The notes below the pieces were generated by a model. It saw only the letters and a list, made by a program, of their open reading frames with translations. It had not been told where the DNA came from and did not search any database. 64,000 bases of DNA, from contig NZ_LGDD01000120.1 of the NCBI RefSeq assembly GCF_001279695.1, positions 124,001-188,000 on the forward strand. The letters run 5' to 3'. Below, piece by piece: positions 54,329-64,000 of this stretch (the stretch's first letter is position 1; each line of letters begins with the position of its first letter). Position numbers and translations under genes: made by a program. This stretch comes from Streptomyces sp. WM6378. Its GTDB lineage: Bacteria; Actinomycetota; Actinomycetes; Streptomycetales; Streptomycetaceae.

Positions 54329-56866
54329 GTGAACACCCGACCGGACAGCCAGAGACGAAGTCTCACCGGCTTCCTGATACTTGCCCTCGCGCTCTGTCTC
54401 GGCATCGCCATGCTCGCCCAACCAGGCCGGGCCGCAGCCGCGGACGGCCACCCGGGGGCGGCCACCCCGTCCGCCAAGAACGGCAAGGCCCAGGCCGCGC
54501 CGCCGCCCGTCGGCTCGACGGCCGCCATGTCCGACCGTTCCGACGCCCGCCGCAGCCCGATCGACGCCGCTCACCTTCCTCCGAACAGGCCGTTGACCTC
54601 GCCGACCCCGCAGAAGTCGAAGAGCAACGCGGCCAAGGGCGCCGCCGCGGCGTCCTGCACCCCGGGCGACTTCGGCAGCCGGACCGGGTCCGACCTGGTC
54701 GCGTTCGTCCAGGCGTCGACCACCGACTGCGTCAACACGCTGTTCAGCCTCACCGGGACCAACGCCTACAACGCGTTCCGCGAGGCGCAGATGGTCACCA
54801 TCGCGGGCGCCCTGCAGAACACGGCGCGCACCTACCCGGGTGACAACTCCACCAACGTGTGGCAGCTCGTGCTGTTCCTGCGTGCCGGGTACTACGTGCA
54901 GTCCAACAACGCCTCCGACGTCGGCCCCTACGGCCCGACCCTGGCCACCGCCAGTGAGGCCGCCCTGGACACCTTCACCGCGTCCTCGCACTTCATGGAC
55001 GTCAGCGCGGCCAACGGCGACATCATGGGCGAGGTCCTGATCCTCACCGACAGCGCCAACGAGCAGGCCCGCTACCTGAATACGTACAAGAAGGTGCTCA
55101 ACGCCTACAACAGCTCCTACGACGCGTACTGGAGCATGGACACCGCCGTCAACGACGTGTTCACCCCGCTCTTCCGCGGCCACTGGAACCCCGCGTACAT
55201 CTCGGCGGTGACCGCCGACCCGAGCATCATCGACACACTGAGCACGTTCACGCTGAGCCACCTCGCCAAGCTCAACGACACGTGGTTCTACCTGGATTCC
55301 AACGCGGGTACGGAGATGGCCCGCTTCCTCGACACCCCCGCGCTCCAGGCCAAGGTGCGTCCGCTGGTCAAGGGCCTGCTCGGCGCGTCCGCCATCACGG
55401 GCTCGACCGCGCCGCTGTGGGTCGGGGTCGCCGCGATGACCGACGCCAACGACAAGGCCCAGTGCTCGTACTACGGCACCTGCGACTTTATCGGCCAGCT
55501 CACCAGCGCCGCGCTGCCGATCACGTACAACTGCGACGCCGGCCACACCTTCCGCGCCCAGTCCCTGACCAGCGCGGCCCTCGCCGAGGCGTGCAAGAGC
55601 CTTCAGGGCCAGGACGCGTACTTCCACGGCATCGTCAAGGACAACGGCCCGGTGGCCGACGACCACAACACCAACATCCAGATCGTGACGTTCGCCAGCC
55701 CGAAGGACTACCAGACGTACTCCGGCTGGATCTTCGGCAACAGCACCAACAACGGCGGCGAGTACCTGGAGGGCAACCCCTCCGACCCGGCCAACCAGGC
55801 CCGCTTCCTCTCCTACGTGAAGAGCGTCAACGACGGCTTCCCCGCCGACATCTGGAACCTGAACCACGAGTACACGCACTACCTCGACGGCCGCTACGAC
55901 ATGGCCGGTGACTTCAACGCCGGGCAGGTCGTCCCGGACATCTGGTGGATCGAGGGCTTCGCCGAGTACGTCTCGTACAGCTACCGCGGCCTGCCCGACA
56001 CCGAGGCGATCTCCGACGCCGCCCAGCACACCTACCCGCTGAGCACGTTGTGGCAGAGCTCGTACTCCAACTCCGACCAGACCCGCACCTATCCGTGGGG
56101 CTACCTCGCCACCCGCTACATGGTCGAGAAGCACCCGGCGGACGTCCAGAACATGCTGGCCAAGTTCCGCTCCGGCGACTACACCGGCGCGTACGCGGTC
56201 TACAACACCGGCATCGGCACCCGCTACGACGCCGACTTCAACACCTGGCTCGACGCCTGCGCCGCCGGCGCCTGCGGTGCCACGACCAGCGGCCCGGTCG
56301 CGGCCTTCGACGCCACCGTCTCGGGCCTGTCGGTGAACCTGACCGACAAGTCGACCGACGCCGGCAGCACCATCACCGCCCGCGCGTGGGACTTCGGCGA
56401 CGGTACGACCTCCACGGCCACCAACCCGTCGAAGACCTACAAGGCCCCCGGCACCTACACGATCACCCTGAAGGTCACGGACGCGAAGGGCCTGACCAAC
56501 ACCACCACCAAGTCCGTCGCGGTGACCGGCGCCCTGCCCACCTGCACGAACGCCGACCCCCGGGTCATGGACCGGAACTGCTCCCGCTCCGGCCGCGCGG
56601 CCACGGCGGGCAACCTGGACTACATGTTCCTGTACCTGCCGGCCGGAACGGTGACCCTGCACATCACCACCACCGGCGGCACCGGCAACGCCGACCTCTA
56701 CTACAACCCGAGCAACTGGGCGACCAACACGTCCTACACGGCCCGTTCGATCAAGGCCGGCAACACCGAGAGCATCACCGTCACCAACAAGACCGCCGGA
56801 TACCGGTACCTCAGCCTGTACGCGAAGACCGCGTTCAGCGGGGTAACGGTCACGACGGCCTACTGA
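54329..56866 (+). CDS. Secreted M9 microbial collagenase
   Basis: The 845-residue product has a signal peptide (FLILALALCLGIAMLAQPGRAAA), an M9 activator-like helical domain, and a gluzincin catalytic domain with HEYTH (about residues 513-517) and the third ligand in WIEGFAEYVSY (about 542). It ends with a PKD domain (ARAWDFGDGTTSTATNPSKTYKAPGTYTITLKV) and a pre-peptidase C-terminal (PPC) domain. It degrades collagen-like proteins outside the cell. The GTG at 54329 has GGGAGG six bases upstream; an ORF start at 53966 is not favoured. A strong terminator follows. Confidence 0.92.
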   Translation: MNTRPDSQRRSLTGFLILALALCLGIAMLAQPGRAAAADGHPGAATPSAKNGKAQAAPPPVGSTAAMSDRSDARRSPIDAAHLPPNRPLTSPTPQKSKSNAAKGAAAASCTPGDFGSRTGSDLVAFVQASTTDCVNTLFSLTGTNAYNAFREAQMVTIAGALQNTARTYPGDNSTNVWQLVLFLRAGYYVQSNNASDVGPYGPTLATASEAALDTFTASSHFMDVSAANGDIMGEVLILTDSANEQARYLNTYKKVLNAYNSSYDAYWSMDTAVNDVFTPLFRGHWNPAYISAVTADPSIIDTLSTFTLSHLAKLNDTWFYLDSNAGTEMARFLDTPALQAKVRPLVKGLLGASAITGSTAPLWVGVAAMTDANDKAQCSYYGTCDFIGQLTSAALPITYNCDAGHTFRAQSLTSAALAEACKSLQGQDAYFHGIVKDNGPVADDHNTNIQIVTFASPKDYQTYSGWIFGNSTNNGGEYLEGNPSDPANQARFLSYVKSVNDGFPADIWNLNHEYTHYLDGRYDMAGDFNAGQVVPDIWWIEGFAEYVSYSYRGLPDTEAISDAAQHTYPLSTLWQSSYSNSDQTRTYPWGYLATRYMVEKHPADVQNMLAKFRSGDYTGAYAVYNTGIGTRYDADFNTWLDACAAGACGATTSGPVAAFDATVSGLSVNLTDKSTDAGSTITARAWDFGDGTTSTATNPSKTYKAPGTYTITLKVTDAKGLTNTTTKSVAVTGALPTCTNADPRVMDRNCSRSGRAATAGNLDYMFLYLPAGTVTLHITTTGGTGNADLYYNPSNWATNTSYTARSIKAGNTESITVTNKTAGYRYLSLYAKTAFSGVTVTTAY

Positions 56867-56884
56867 TCCCGGCCTACTGATCCC

Positions 56885-56922
56885 GCTCGGTGCCGGTCCG
56901 CGGAAACGGGCCGGCACCGAGC
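56885..56922 (+). terminator. Terminator after collagenase
   Basis: A 16-bp stem with one wobble pair (GCTCGGTGCCGGTCCG / CGGGCCGGCACCGAGC) and a 6-base loop, 18 bases after the stop. Confidence 0.85.
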
Positions 56923-57038
56923 CGCGTCCAGGAGCCGGTGGGGCTGTCCCCACCCCTGCGTGGTGGTCAGCCGGATGGGCAGCGGGGTCTGCGTGCGGCG
57001 ATCGTGTCGTGACAGCGATTCCGCACGAAGGGGGAACA

Positions 57039-58325
57039 GTGAAGCATCCCGTGAAGCACGCTCTCGCGCGCCGTACGGTGCTGGCCGGCGCAGCGGCAGC
57101 AAGTGCCGCAATGGTGTGGGGTACTGCCGGGAGGGCCGTCGCCCATGGGCGGACGGGGCCGGTGGCGCAGGGATCGGTGGACGCCGAGGTGGCTCGCCTG
57201 GAGCGCGGGCTGGTCGCTCTGCGGCGGGACATCCACCAGCACCCCGAGCTGCCGGGTCAGGAGCGGCGCACCGCCGGTGTGGTGGCCCGAGAGCTGCGAG
57301 CGGCCGGCCTGGAGGTCACCACCGGAGTGGGCGGCAACGGCGTTGTCGGCGTACTGCGGGGCTCGCGTCCGGGCCGGACCGTCGCGTATCGCGCGGACAT
57401 GGACGCCGTGCCGCCCCAGGACATCGTTGGGGGCGGCGCGGCGGCGGCCCACGTCTGCGGGCACGACATCCACACCACCGTGGCGGTCGGCGTCGCGCAG
57501 GTCCTGGCGCGGCTGCGCCGGCAACTGGGCGGAACGGTGGTGTTCGTCTTCCAGCCTGCCGAGGAGAGCCTGTCCGGGGCGCGAGCGATGATCGACGCGG
57601 GCGTGCTGGAGCGCACCCGCGTCGAGGAGATCCACGCGCTGCACTGCGGGCCGTTCCCTGTCGGCCAGTTCGCCATGGCCCCGGGCTTCGGGCTGCCGGG
57701 CCTGGACAAGGCGGAGGTGACTCTCTCCGGACCGGACGCGCCCGATACGGCGCGGCGGATGGCTGCCGAGATCGGCGCGCTCTCGACCGTGACACCGCCA
57801 CAGACGCCCGCGGACATCGAGCGGCTCATCGCCGACGCCCAGACACCCGACGGACCGCTGGCACGGTTCGTGACCGTCCGGGCCAGGGCGCAGGAGGCCA
57901 AGGTGAGCGTGTCCTACCGCTGCTGGCCGCAGGAGCGGTACACGGAGGTACGCCAGGACATCCGCCGCCTGGCCTCCTCACACCCGGGGGCCGGGGTGAG
58001 CTTCCCCGCCGACCCGTTCCCCGCCATGGTCTGCCCAGAACGCGACGCCCGCGTGCTCGCCCACCACCTGCGCCGCACACGGGGCCGGGACGCGGTCACC
58101 GTGCTCCATGCCGCCTTCCCTCCCTTCAGCGGCGAGGACTTCGCCCTCTACTTGGACCGTGTCCCGGGCACGTTCACCTTCCTCGGCGTCCGTGCCCCCG
58201 GCGCACCCATCACAACGGCCTACCCGCACTACCCCGACTTCGCCCCGGACGAGCGCGCCATCGGCGTCGGCGTACGGGCGATGACCGGCTGGCTCGCGGA
58301 GCGAACCACGGAGCGCGGAGCCTGA
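57039..58325 (+). CDS. Exported M20-family amidohydrolase
   Basis: The 428-residue product begins with a Tat-like signal (HALARRTVLAGAAAASAAMVWGTAGRAVA). The M20 domain shows RRDIHQHPELPGQE, AYRADMDAVPPQ, AHVCGHDIHTTVAVGVAQ and FVFQPAEESLSGARAM, the metal-binding and catalytic motifs of N-acyl-amino-acid or hippurate hydrolases. It would release amino acids from N-acyl or peptidyl compounds outside the membrane. GAAGGGGGAA precedes the GTG at 57039; an earlier in-frame start at 57009 is less likely. Confidence 0.9.
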   Translation: MKHPVKHALARRTVLAGAAAASAAMVWGTAGRAVAHGRTGPVAQGSVDAEVARLERGLVALRRDIHQHPELPGQERRTAGVVARELRAAGLEVTTGVGGNGVVGVLRGSRPGRTVAYRADMDAVPPQDIVGGGAAAAHVCGHDIHTTVAVGVAQVLARLRRQLGGTVVFVFQPAEESLSGARAMIDAGVLERTRVEEIHALHCGPFPVGQFAMAPGFGLPGLDKAEVTLSGPDAPDTARRMAAEIGALSTVTPPQTPADIERLIADAQTPDGPLARFVTVRARAQEAKVSVSYRCWPQERYTEVRQDIRRLASSHPGAGVSFPADPFPAMVCPERDARVLAHHLRRTRGRDAVTVLHAAFPPFSGEDFALYLDRVPGTFTFLGVRAPGAPITTAYPHYPDFAPDERAIGVGVRAMTGWLAERTTERGA

Positions 58326-58426
58326 TCGGCGACGCGCACCCCAACAGGGGCCGGGGAGGCTTCTGTTGGAGTGCGCTCGGGCAGGCAGGTCTCCACCGTG
58401 CTGGTGGAGAAGCGCGTTGCCCCCGT

Positions 58427-60322
58427 TCAGCCGGTGTGCCCCTCGTGGCCGCCGTGTCCGGCTCCGTGGTCGAACGCCATCGCCTCCTTGGGCATGACGA
58501 CGAACGGCCGCATCATGCCCATGTCCTCGTGTTCCAGCAGATGGCAGTGGTACATGAACCGCCCGTACGCCCCCTCGAACCGGCCCATCACGCGCAGAAC
58601 CTGACCACCGGGCACCCGGAACACGTCCTTGTAGCCACGCTCATTCGGCGCGAGAGGTATCTGCCGCTGCGGGTCGAACGCCACGGGAGTGCGCGTACCG
58701 CCCACCGTCGGGTCGAACCCCGACACGTCGTACGGATCGCGGCCGAGCAGCTGGAAATCGGCCAGGTGGATGTGCATCGGGTGCGTGACGGGCGGGTTCA
58801 CCGCGAGGTTGAGGAAGCTCCACTGCTCGTAGGCGCCCTCGGCGATCGTGAAGCCCAGGCCGTCGTTGAAGGTGCGCGCGATGCGGCGGTACGTCTTGGT
58901 CGCGCCGTCCGCGCCGCGCACCTGGACGACGCCGTCGGCCGGCAGCCGCAGGTCCCCGGTGTCCTGGACCTCGGCCATCTCCCAGATCTCGGGGTGCCCG
59001 CCGCCGCCCTTCGTGCCGGGCGGGGTCAGCACGACGAGGCGGTGGCCGTGCTCGACGTCGTGCGTGATCCTGCGGAACGAACCGGACAGGACGCTCGGCA
59101 GCTCGAAACCGTCGCCCTCGCCCGGCTCCCCCGGGTCCTCGCACGTGCCGACGCGGAACTCCATGACCTGCGGATAGCGCACGCCGCCCGCCACGTCGGG
59201 CACGCCCGGTGCCGCGTTCGGCCCCTTGTTGACGAAGCGGACGGTCCGGCCCGCCAGCGCCCGGAAGTCGATGAGGAGGTCCATCCTCTCGGCCGGGGCA
59301 ATGGTGAGCGTGGGCAGGTCGTGGCCGAAGTCGACGGACACGGGGCTCGGCATGAGCCCCCCGTCGCTGCCGATCTGGTGGAGCACGCCCGGGACCGGCC
59401 GGTCGTCCTCATCGACCAGCACCAGTTCGTAGATCCGGGCATTGGACGCGTTGACCAGCCGGAAGCGGTACCAGGCGGGGTCCACGTCGGCGTACGGCCA
59501 GATGCGGCCGTTGACCGTCGTGTACGGACCCGTGAAGGGCAGCGTCACCGGCTTGCCCGTCTCGGCGTTCTTCGGGTCGACGACGACCGTCTTGTGCAGC
59601 AGGCGGCCGGTGAGCCGGCCGTCGTCGTCCGTGTCCAGATTGCGGTCGGCGAGCAGGAGCGGTATCTCCCGCTCACCGGACGGAAGTTGAAGTGCGTCCT
59701 CCTCGTCGTCCCTCACCAGGTACGTGCCGTACAGACCCGTGTGGACGTTCCACCGGGTGATGTTCATCGCGTGGTCGTGGTACCACCACTGCACCGCCCG
59801 ATGGTCGTTCGGGTACTCCGAGAGCTGGGCATCGCCGTACCCCACGGCATTGTCCGCCCAGCCGTCGTTGCCGCCACCGGTACGGGCGCCGTGCAGGTGC
59901 GTCACCGTCCAGGCCGGCAGCGCCACGACGCCCTTGTTGGGCTCCGCACCGCCGCGCCCCGGCTCGGTGGACGGCGAGGGCGCGGCCAACGGAACCTCGA
60001 CGGCGGTGACGGGATATTCGCTGCCTTTCGGGACGCGGTTGGTCCACGCGATGCGCACCCTCTGTCCGCGCCGCACCTCAATGGTGGGTCCCGGCACGTG
60101 CCCCCCGTACCCCCACATCAGAGTGGGCGGCAGCTGCGGATGCAGCCTCACCCACGTCGGCCGTACGGCGATCTCTGTTTCCTCGCGTACGTCACCGGAG
60201 GCCGGGCGCAGCACCGGTGGGACGGGCAACTGCGCGATGTACGGCCTCAGTTCACCGTCCTTCGGGGTCGGTGACGCCTCGCCGGTCAGCCGGTCCGCGA
60301 TGCGTTCGATGATGTCGGTCAA
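58427..60322 (-). CDS. Multicopper oxidase, phenoxazinone-synthase/EpoA type
   Basis: The 631-residue product has all four copper-binding segments: [44 protein letters not shown] and [16 protein letters not shown]. It resembles phenoxazinone synthase and bacterial laccase-like enzymes that oxidise phenols with oxygen; a His-rich C-terminus ([15 protein letters not shown]) may bind copper. No signal peptide is seen. The start is uncertain: TTG at 60320-60322 ([12 protein letters not shown]) with GGGGG nine bases upstream is preferred over the ORF start at 60370. Confidence 0.88.
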   Translation of the reverse strand: MTDIIERIADRLTGEASPTPKDGELRPYIAQLPVPPVLRPASGDVREETEIAVRPTWVRLHPQLPPTLMWGYGGHVPGPTIEVRRGQRVRIAWTNRVPKGSEYPVTAVEVPLAAPSPSTEPGRGGAEPNKGVVALPAWTVTHLHGARTGGGNDGWADNAVGYGDAQLSEYPNDHRAVQWWYHDHAMNITRWNVHTGLYGTYLVRDDEEDALQLPSGEREIPLLLADRNLDTDDDGRLTGRLLHKTVVVDPKNAETGKPVTLPFTGPYTTVNGRIWPYADVDPAWYRFRLVNASNARIYELVLVDEDDRPVPGVLHQIGSDGGLMPSPVSVDFGHDLPTLTIAPAERMDLLIDFRALAGRTVRFVNKGPNAAPGVPDVAGGVRYPQVMEFRVGTCEDPGEPGEGDGFELPSVLSGSFRRITHDVEHGHRLVVLTPPGTKGGGGHPEIWEMAEVQDTGDLRLPADGVVQVRGADGATKTYRRIARTFNDGLGFTIAEGAYEQWSFLNLAVNPPVTHPMHIHLADFQLLGRDPYDVSGFDPTVGGTRTPVAFDPQRQIPLAPNERGYKDVFRVPGGQVLRVMGRFEGAYGRFMYHCHLLEHEDMGMMRPFVVMPKEAMAFDHGAGHGGHEGHTG

Positions 60323-60612
60323 GATGGAACACCCCCGTGTTCTCGTCTCGTGCACCGTCGCGCAGGTCAATGCGCGCGGTGACCCCCATCAGGCGGCCAG
60401 GTCAACGGCCACCCACATCACTAGACGTCCGGCGCGCCACAAAAGTTCACTGAATCCCTCATTCCGCACTAAAAGCCCGCGAAGTCGTGCGGCGTCGACT
60501 CCGGGCGTTCGACCCGGACGAAGGTGATGGGGGTCACAGTCGTGCGGTGTCACGGTCTCGGGTCGGGCCGTGTCCCATGGGCGGGAATCGTGGAAGTGAA
60601 AGGAGCATCGCC

Positions 60613-61095
60613 ATGAAGGCCATGATCGTGTGTGTCTCCGTGTCGCACGGCAACACCAAGAGGATCGCCGACGCCATGGGCCACGTCCTGGAGGCCCCTG
60701 TCGTCACCCCCGAACAGGTCGATCTGGCGGAACTCTCCGCCTGCGACCTCGTGGGATTCGGCTCGGGGATCTTCTCCATGGCCTTCCATCCACGACTGCG
60801 CGAGTTCGTCCGGTCCCTCCCGAAGGAAGATCGGGGCAAGGCATTCGTATTCGCCACCAGCGGACTTCCAGAAGCACCGTTCCGGCCCTACACCCGCCCT
60901 CTGCTACAGCTTCTCCAGCAGAAGGGTTTCGAGGCGATCGACGCCTTCTCGTGCCGCGCGTTGGACACCTGGCTTCCCTTCAAGCCGATCGGCGGCATCA
61001 GGAAGCAACACCCCAACGCCGCCGACCTGGAGGCGGCGCGGGCGTTCGCCGAGGGCCTGCGAGCGAGGATCCACACCCCGTCCCGGCCGGCCTGA
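60613..61095 (+). CDS. Flavodoxin-family protein
   Basis: The 160-residue product has the FMN phosphate loop VSVSHGNTKRIADAM at the start, then DLVGFGSGIFSMAFHPRLREFV and FVFATSGLPEAPFRPY. It is a small FMN electron carrier or reductase. AGGAG lies nine bases before the ATG at 60613; the longer ORF to 60487 is not supported. It is divergent from the multicopper oxidase gene, with 290 bases between them in which no other gene was seen. Confidence 0.88.
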   Translation: MKAMIVCVSVSHGNTKRIADAMGHVLEAPVVTPEQVDLAELSACDLVGFGSGIFSMAFHPRLREFVRSLPKEDRGKAFVFATSGLPEAPFRPYTRPLLQLLQQKGFEAIDAFSCRALDTWLPFKPIGGIRKQHPNAADLEAARAFAEGLRARIHTPSRPA

Positions 61096-61146
61096 CCGGG
61101 CCACCACGCGATCGTCGGCCGTCGCGCGGGACCCGGGCCGGGGCGC

Positions 61147-62650
61147 TCAGCCCTGCTGTCGCCGCCGGTAGTCCTGCCGCAGGGCATCGAGGATCTGGGC
61201 GGCCCCCGCGAGATCCGCCTTCCGGGCCATGGTCTGCAGCCCGCGCTCGTCCTCCCGAGCGGCGATGGTGTCCGCGAGCCGCAGGAACTCCTCGAACCGC
61301 GCCACGGCCGCCTCGGCAGGCTCCGGCAGCTGCCGCATGACCTCCTGATAGGCCGCGAACGTGCACGAGTACAGCACCGTGAGGTATTCAAGGGCACGTG
61401 CCGCCGCCGGGTCTTCCTCGGACGCGGCTCTCCCGCGCCGAGGCTCCGCCGCTGAGCGGGGCCTCGGTCTTGAGGCGTTCCGCCTCGCGCAAGGCTCCGT
61501 CGATGCCGGCCCGGACCGGGTCCGCGTCCACGTCCGGGCTCCCGGTTACGTGATCTGCTCCCCGGCCCTCCTGCGAGGCCTCGTCCTCTACATCTCTTCC
61601 GGAAACCGTCGCCCAGGCGAGGACGCGGGTGCGTGCGGAGAGGTCGTGCCAGGCATCCCGAGCCCCGCGAACAGCTCGGCGGCCCCCTTCAGTTCGGTGA
61701 CGCTCTCCGTGTGGCGGTCCTCGCGCGAGAGCCGGTAGGCGCGCTGCTCGGCGATTTCCGCATGCGGAAGGTCCGGCGGGCCGAGCCGGTCGTCGTGCGT
61801 GGCGGTGCCGTCGGCGAGGCGTTCGGCGACGCCGGTCCACAGCCTGTCGGCCCCCGGGTGCCCCACGGCCGCCATGCGCCGCGCCTCGCGCACCAGGGCG
61901 ACGAAGTCCTGGGGAGTCTCCACCCCGGTGGCGGGTACAGGGGCTGCCGCGACGGCCGCGGGCGAGGGCGAGCGCGGCAGGGAGGTTCGCAGTCCTAGCG
62001 GCAGCGGTTCGTCGAGCAACGGCCGTCGGGCGAGGCGCAGTTGACGGCGTCGCGAGACGGCCGTGGAGCCGTTGCGCCCGCCGAACGCCTTGGTGAGCCG
62101 GTCCGCCTCGGAGCGTACGTGGGTGAGGAGTTCACCCGTCGTCCAGTTCCTTCCCACGGGCCCGGCGACCGCGGTGCCGTCGTGTCCGTCCGCGACGAGG
62201 CGGGCGAGCAGGACGTCGGTGCCGGTGAGGAAGTCCAGGTGGGCCAGCGCGGCGCCGGCCGCCTCGAAGAGCGAGCGGTTCTCCGCGAGGATCTCAAGGC
62301 CCCGGCCCTCATTGCGCGAGAGCGCGCAGAACTCCACGTGAAGGCCGACCTCGTCCTGCATGCCCGTGTTGCCCCGGACCCGCCGGTAGCCGGTGAGGTG
62401 GTGGGAGCGGGCCTCGTCGAGGCGGCTCGTCCGCAGCAGCCGCAGCAGGGCGCGCCTGGCTCATCTGCGGCTCCTCGGTGCAGCCCATGCCGTCGGCGAG
62501 GACCGGCCGCCAGGTGTCGAGCGCCCCGGCGTCGCCGCCCGCCAGCACCTGGTGCCAGGCGAAGTGCCGGTGCCGTTCGAGACCACCGACGGCAACGTCA
62601 CCCTGGAGGAGTTCGCGCGGCTCGCGGGCGCGCCCACTGCTACGGAACTC
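61147..62650 (-). pseudogene. TPR-type protein gene broken by frameshifts
   Basis: Reading leftward, one protein can be followed through several frames: LERHRHFAWHQVLAGGDAGALDTW..., then LLRTSRLDEARSHHLTGYRRVRGNTGMQDEVGLHVEF...ELFAGLGMPG (to about 61650), then ARTRVLAWATVSGRDVEDEA...GASARE (to about 61430), then SEEDPAAARALEYLTVLYSCTFAAYQEVMRQL...LDALRQDYRRRQQG ending at 61147. At least three frame changes (near 62455, 61650 and 61430) disrupt it, and the N-terminal part is absent. It resembles large streptomycete TPR proteins. The 76-residue ORF at 61147-61377 is its tail. Confidence 0.65.
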
Positions 62651-62656
62651 GGGCCG

Positions 62657-64000
62657 TCAGACCGTGGTACGCACAGTCGGCAGCGGCATCAGGACCGGGC
62701 CCGCCGCCGGGTCCTTGCGGCAGGCATCGCCGCACTCGGCGTCGAGCGAGCAGCACAGCGAGCAGATCGGCCCGGCCTGCACCGGGCAGTCGGCGATGTC
62801 CGGGAGTTCGTAGGCCGTCTCGCAGACCGCGCAGGTGTGGGTGGCCGTCACGTCCGCCACAGCCGCTTCCGGTCCGTTCACCGGGTTGGGGCGGGCGAGG
62901 TAGTACCTGCCTTGGGTGGCCCAGGCGATCAACGGGCAGAGCACGAGGGCGAGTCCGGCCGCGATGAACGTCGAGAAGGCTTCGGCGTACCGGCCGAACA
63001 GACCGAAGAAGGCCAGGATGGAGACGACCGAGGCGATCGCCATCGAGCCGAACCCGGCCGGGTTCACGGCGTACAGATAAGCCCTCTTGAACTCGATGTA
63101 CTTGGGGCTCCAGCCCACGCTTTTGTTGATGACGAGGTCCACTGCGACGGCCGTGATCCAGGCGATGCCCACATTCGAGTAGAAGCCGAGCAGCTTGTTG
63201 AGGGCTGCGAACATGTTCATCTCCATCAGCGTCAGCGCGATGGCGAGGTTGAGGAAGATGTACCAGACCCGGCCCGGGTGGCGGTGGGTGAGCCGGGAGA
63301 AGAAGTTCGACCAGGACAGCGAACCGCTGTACGCGTTGGTCACGTTGATCTTCACCTGCGAGACGATCACGAACAGCGCGGCGGCCGGCAGCGCGAACGA
63401 ACCGAGCCAGGGGCGCAGGGCTTCGATCTGCGGGGCGATCGGCTCCAGGGCGTGCGTCTTGCCGACCGCATCCAGGGCCACGAAGGCGAGGAATGCGCCG
63501 CCGAGCTGCTTGGCCGCCCCGATGATCACCCAGCCGGGTCCGGCGGCAAGCACGGCGAGGTTCCAACGGCGCCTGTTCGCCTCGGACTTGGCGGGCATGA
63601 ACCGCAGGTAGTCCGCCTGCTCGCCGATCTGCGCGATGAGCGAGAGCGCCACGCCCGTGCCGAGCCCGAAGCCGATCCAGGAGAAGCCGGAGCCCGCCCC
63701 CTCGGTGCCGCCGAAGGAGCCGAACGCGCCCCAGGCGTCCGGGGCCTCGAAAGCCAGGACCAGGAACGGCAGGACCATGCCGATGATCCAGAGCGGCTGG
63801 GTCCAGGCCTGCACCTTGGCCAGCGCCCCCATTCCGCGGAACACGATCGGGATCACGATGAGCGTCGTCACCAAGTACCCCACCTGGACCGGGAGTCCAA
63901 TGGCCTGGTGCATGGCCTGGGCCATGATCGAGCCTTCGAGGGCGAAGAAGATGAAGGTGAACGAGGCATAGATGAGGCTGGTGAGGGTGGACCCGAAGTA
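62657..64000 (-). CDS. NCS1-type (cytosine/purine) permease with Cys-rich tail, 5' end beyond window
   Basis: The frame is open from the stop at 62657 to the right edge (448 codons including the stop, starting YFGSTLTSLIYAS). About nine to ten membrane helices are seen. GEQADYLRFMPAKSEANRRRW and NVTNAYSGSLSWSNFFSRLTHRHPGRVW are typical of NCS1 cytosine/purine/hydantoin permeases, which use a cation gradient. The last 70 residues are unusual: HTCAVCETAYELPDIADCPVQAGPICSLCCSLDAECGDAC, with eight cysteines that could bind zinc or an iron-sulfur cluster. The true start is not in this window. Confidence 0.88.
   Translation of the reverse strand, partial: YFGSTLTSLIYASFTFIFFALEGSIMAQAMHQAIGLPVQVGYLVTTLIVIPIVFRGMGALAKVQAWTQPLWIIGMVLPFLVLAFEAPDAWGAFGSFGGTEGAGSGFSWIGFGLGTGVALSLIAQIGEQADYLRFMPAKSEANRRRWNLAVLAAGPGWVIIGAAKQLGGAFLAFVALDAVGKTHALEPIAPQIEALRPWLGSFALPAAALFVIVSQVKINVTNAYSGSLSWSNFFSRLTHRHPGRVWYIFLNLAIALTLMEMNMFAALNKLLGFYSNVGIAWITAVAVDLVINKSVGWSPKYIEFKRAYLYAVNPAGFGSMAIASVVSILAFFGLFGRYAEAFSTFIAAGLALVLCPLIAWATQGRYYLARPNPVNGPEAAVADVTATHTCAVCETAYELPDIADCPVQAGPICSLCCSLDAECGDACRKDPAAGPVLMPLPTVRTTV

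Noticed and set aside
54152..57232. A 1026-codon minus-strand ORF
   Set aside because: It is antisense to the collagenase gene, which has clear catalytic motifs on the plus strand.
61147..61377. A separate 76-residue gene
   Set aside because: The frame continues upstream into sequence that matches the rest of the TPR remnant, so it is the pseudogene's tail.
62545..62660. An EF-hand-like plus-strand fragment (DGNVTLEEFARLAG)
   Set aside because: It has no start or upstream domain, and the opposite strand reads as part of the broken TPR gene. The similarity is short and could be chance.

Overview
The window looks like a piece of a Streptomyces chromosome. GC is very high with strong G/C at third codon positions. 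Many proteins are secreted or Tat-exported, regulators are numerous and mostly divergent to their targets, and there is an actinobacterial iron box, an ArgR-type box, and two genes with the rare TTA (bldA) codon. Housekeeping genes (metG, argG) are scattered among accessory genes, as on a chromosome arm or arm-core boundary. No rRNA, CRISPR array, IS element or clear prophage was seen. Both ends cut genes: an NB-ARC/TPR-like regulator on the left and an NCS1 permease on the right.

Layout. 0-7.3 kb: the NB-ARC-like ATPase, an MmyB-type ligand-binding protein without a HTH, then a tight operon of XRE regulator, ImmA/IrrE-type metalloprotease, MAB_1171c-type membrane protein and FAD oxidoreductase. 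7.3-12.5 kb: two secreted membrane-anchored proteins (one with a VWA domain), an NAD(P)-dependent dehydrogenase, metG. 12.5-18 kb: Tat phospholipase C, a DUF6445/2OG-oxygenase-like protein, a ROK regulator surrounded by a striking palindrome, vapBC. 18-21.3 kb: an orphan cytochrome b (qcrB), a polyprenyl synthase, a 21-residue amphipathic peptide gene. 21.3-28.5 kb: a ribose-type locus (rbsK, a fused permease/binding protein, rbsA, LacI regulator) divergent from argG.

28.6-31.2 kb: a PucR-type regulator divergent from an esterase and a cupin. 31.3 kb: an RNA that folds as a circularly permuted tRNA on a long terminal stem, matching the design of bacterial Y RNAs. 31.6-38.2 kb: DD-peptidase-like serine hydrolase, tyrosine phosphatase, cis-prenyltransferase divergent from a PadR-methyltransferase fusion plus MFS exporter, and an iron-box-controlled CopD-like protein. 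38.3-47.6 kb: rhomboid protease, medium-chain oxidoreductase, VOC/WYL pair, two tandem lectin-like proteins, a putative immunity protein, a decayed GNAT, two methyltransferases, esterase/MarR pair.

48-53 kb: two more ricin-type lectins, a DUF1906 glycoside-hydrolase-like protein, and a Tat protein resembling a D-Ala-D-Ala peptidase with lost metal ligands. 53-61 kb: ABM monooxygenase, M9 collagenase, Tat M20 hydrolase, multicopper oxidase, flavodoxin. 61.1-62.7 kb: a TPR gene broken by frameshifts. 62.7-64 kb: NCS1-type permease with a Cys-rich tail.

The main candidates for undescribed biology are the Y-RNA-like tRNA mimic at 31.3-31.5 kb, the XRE/ImmA/MAB_1171c/FAD operon, the repeated GAGAGCGCTCTC operator in and around the ROK gene and at 9.4 kb, and the cis-prenyltransferase/PadR-methyltransferase/MFS locus.
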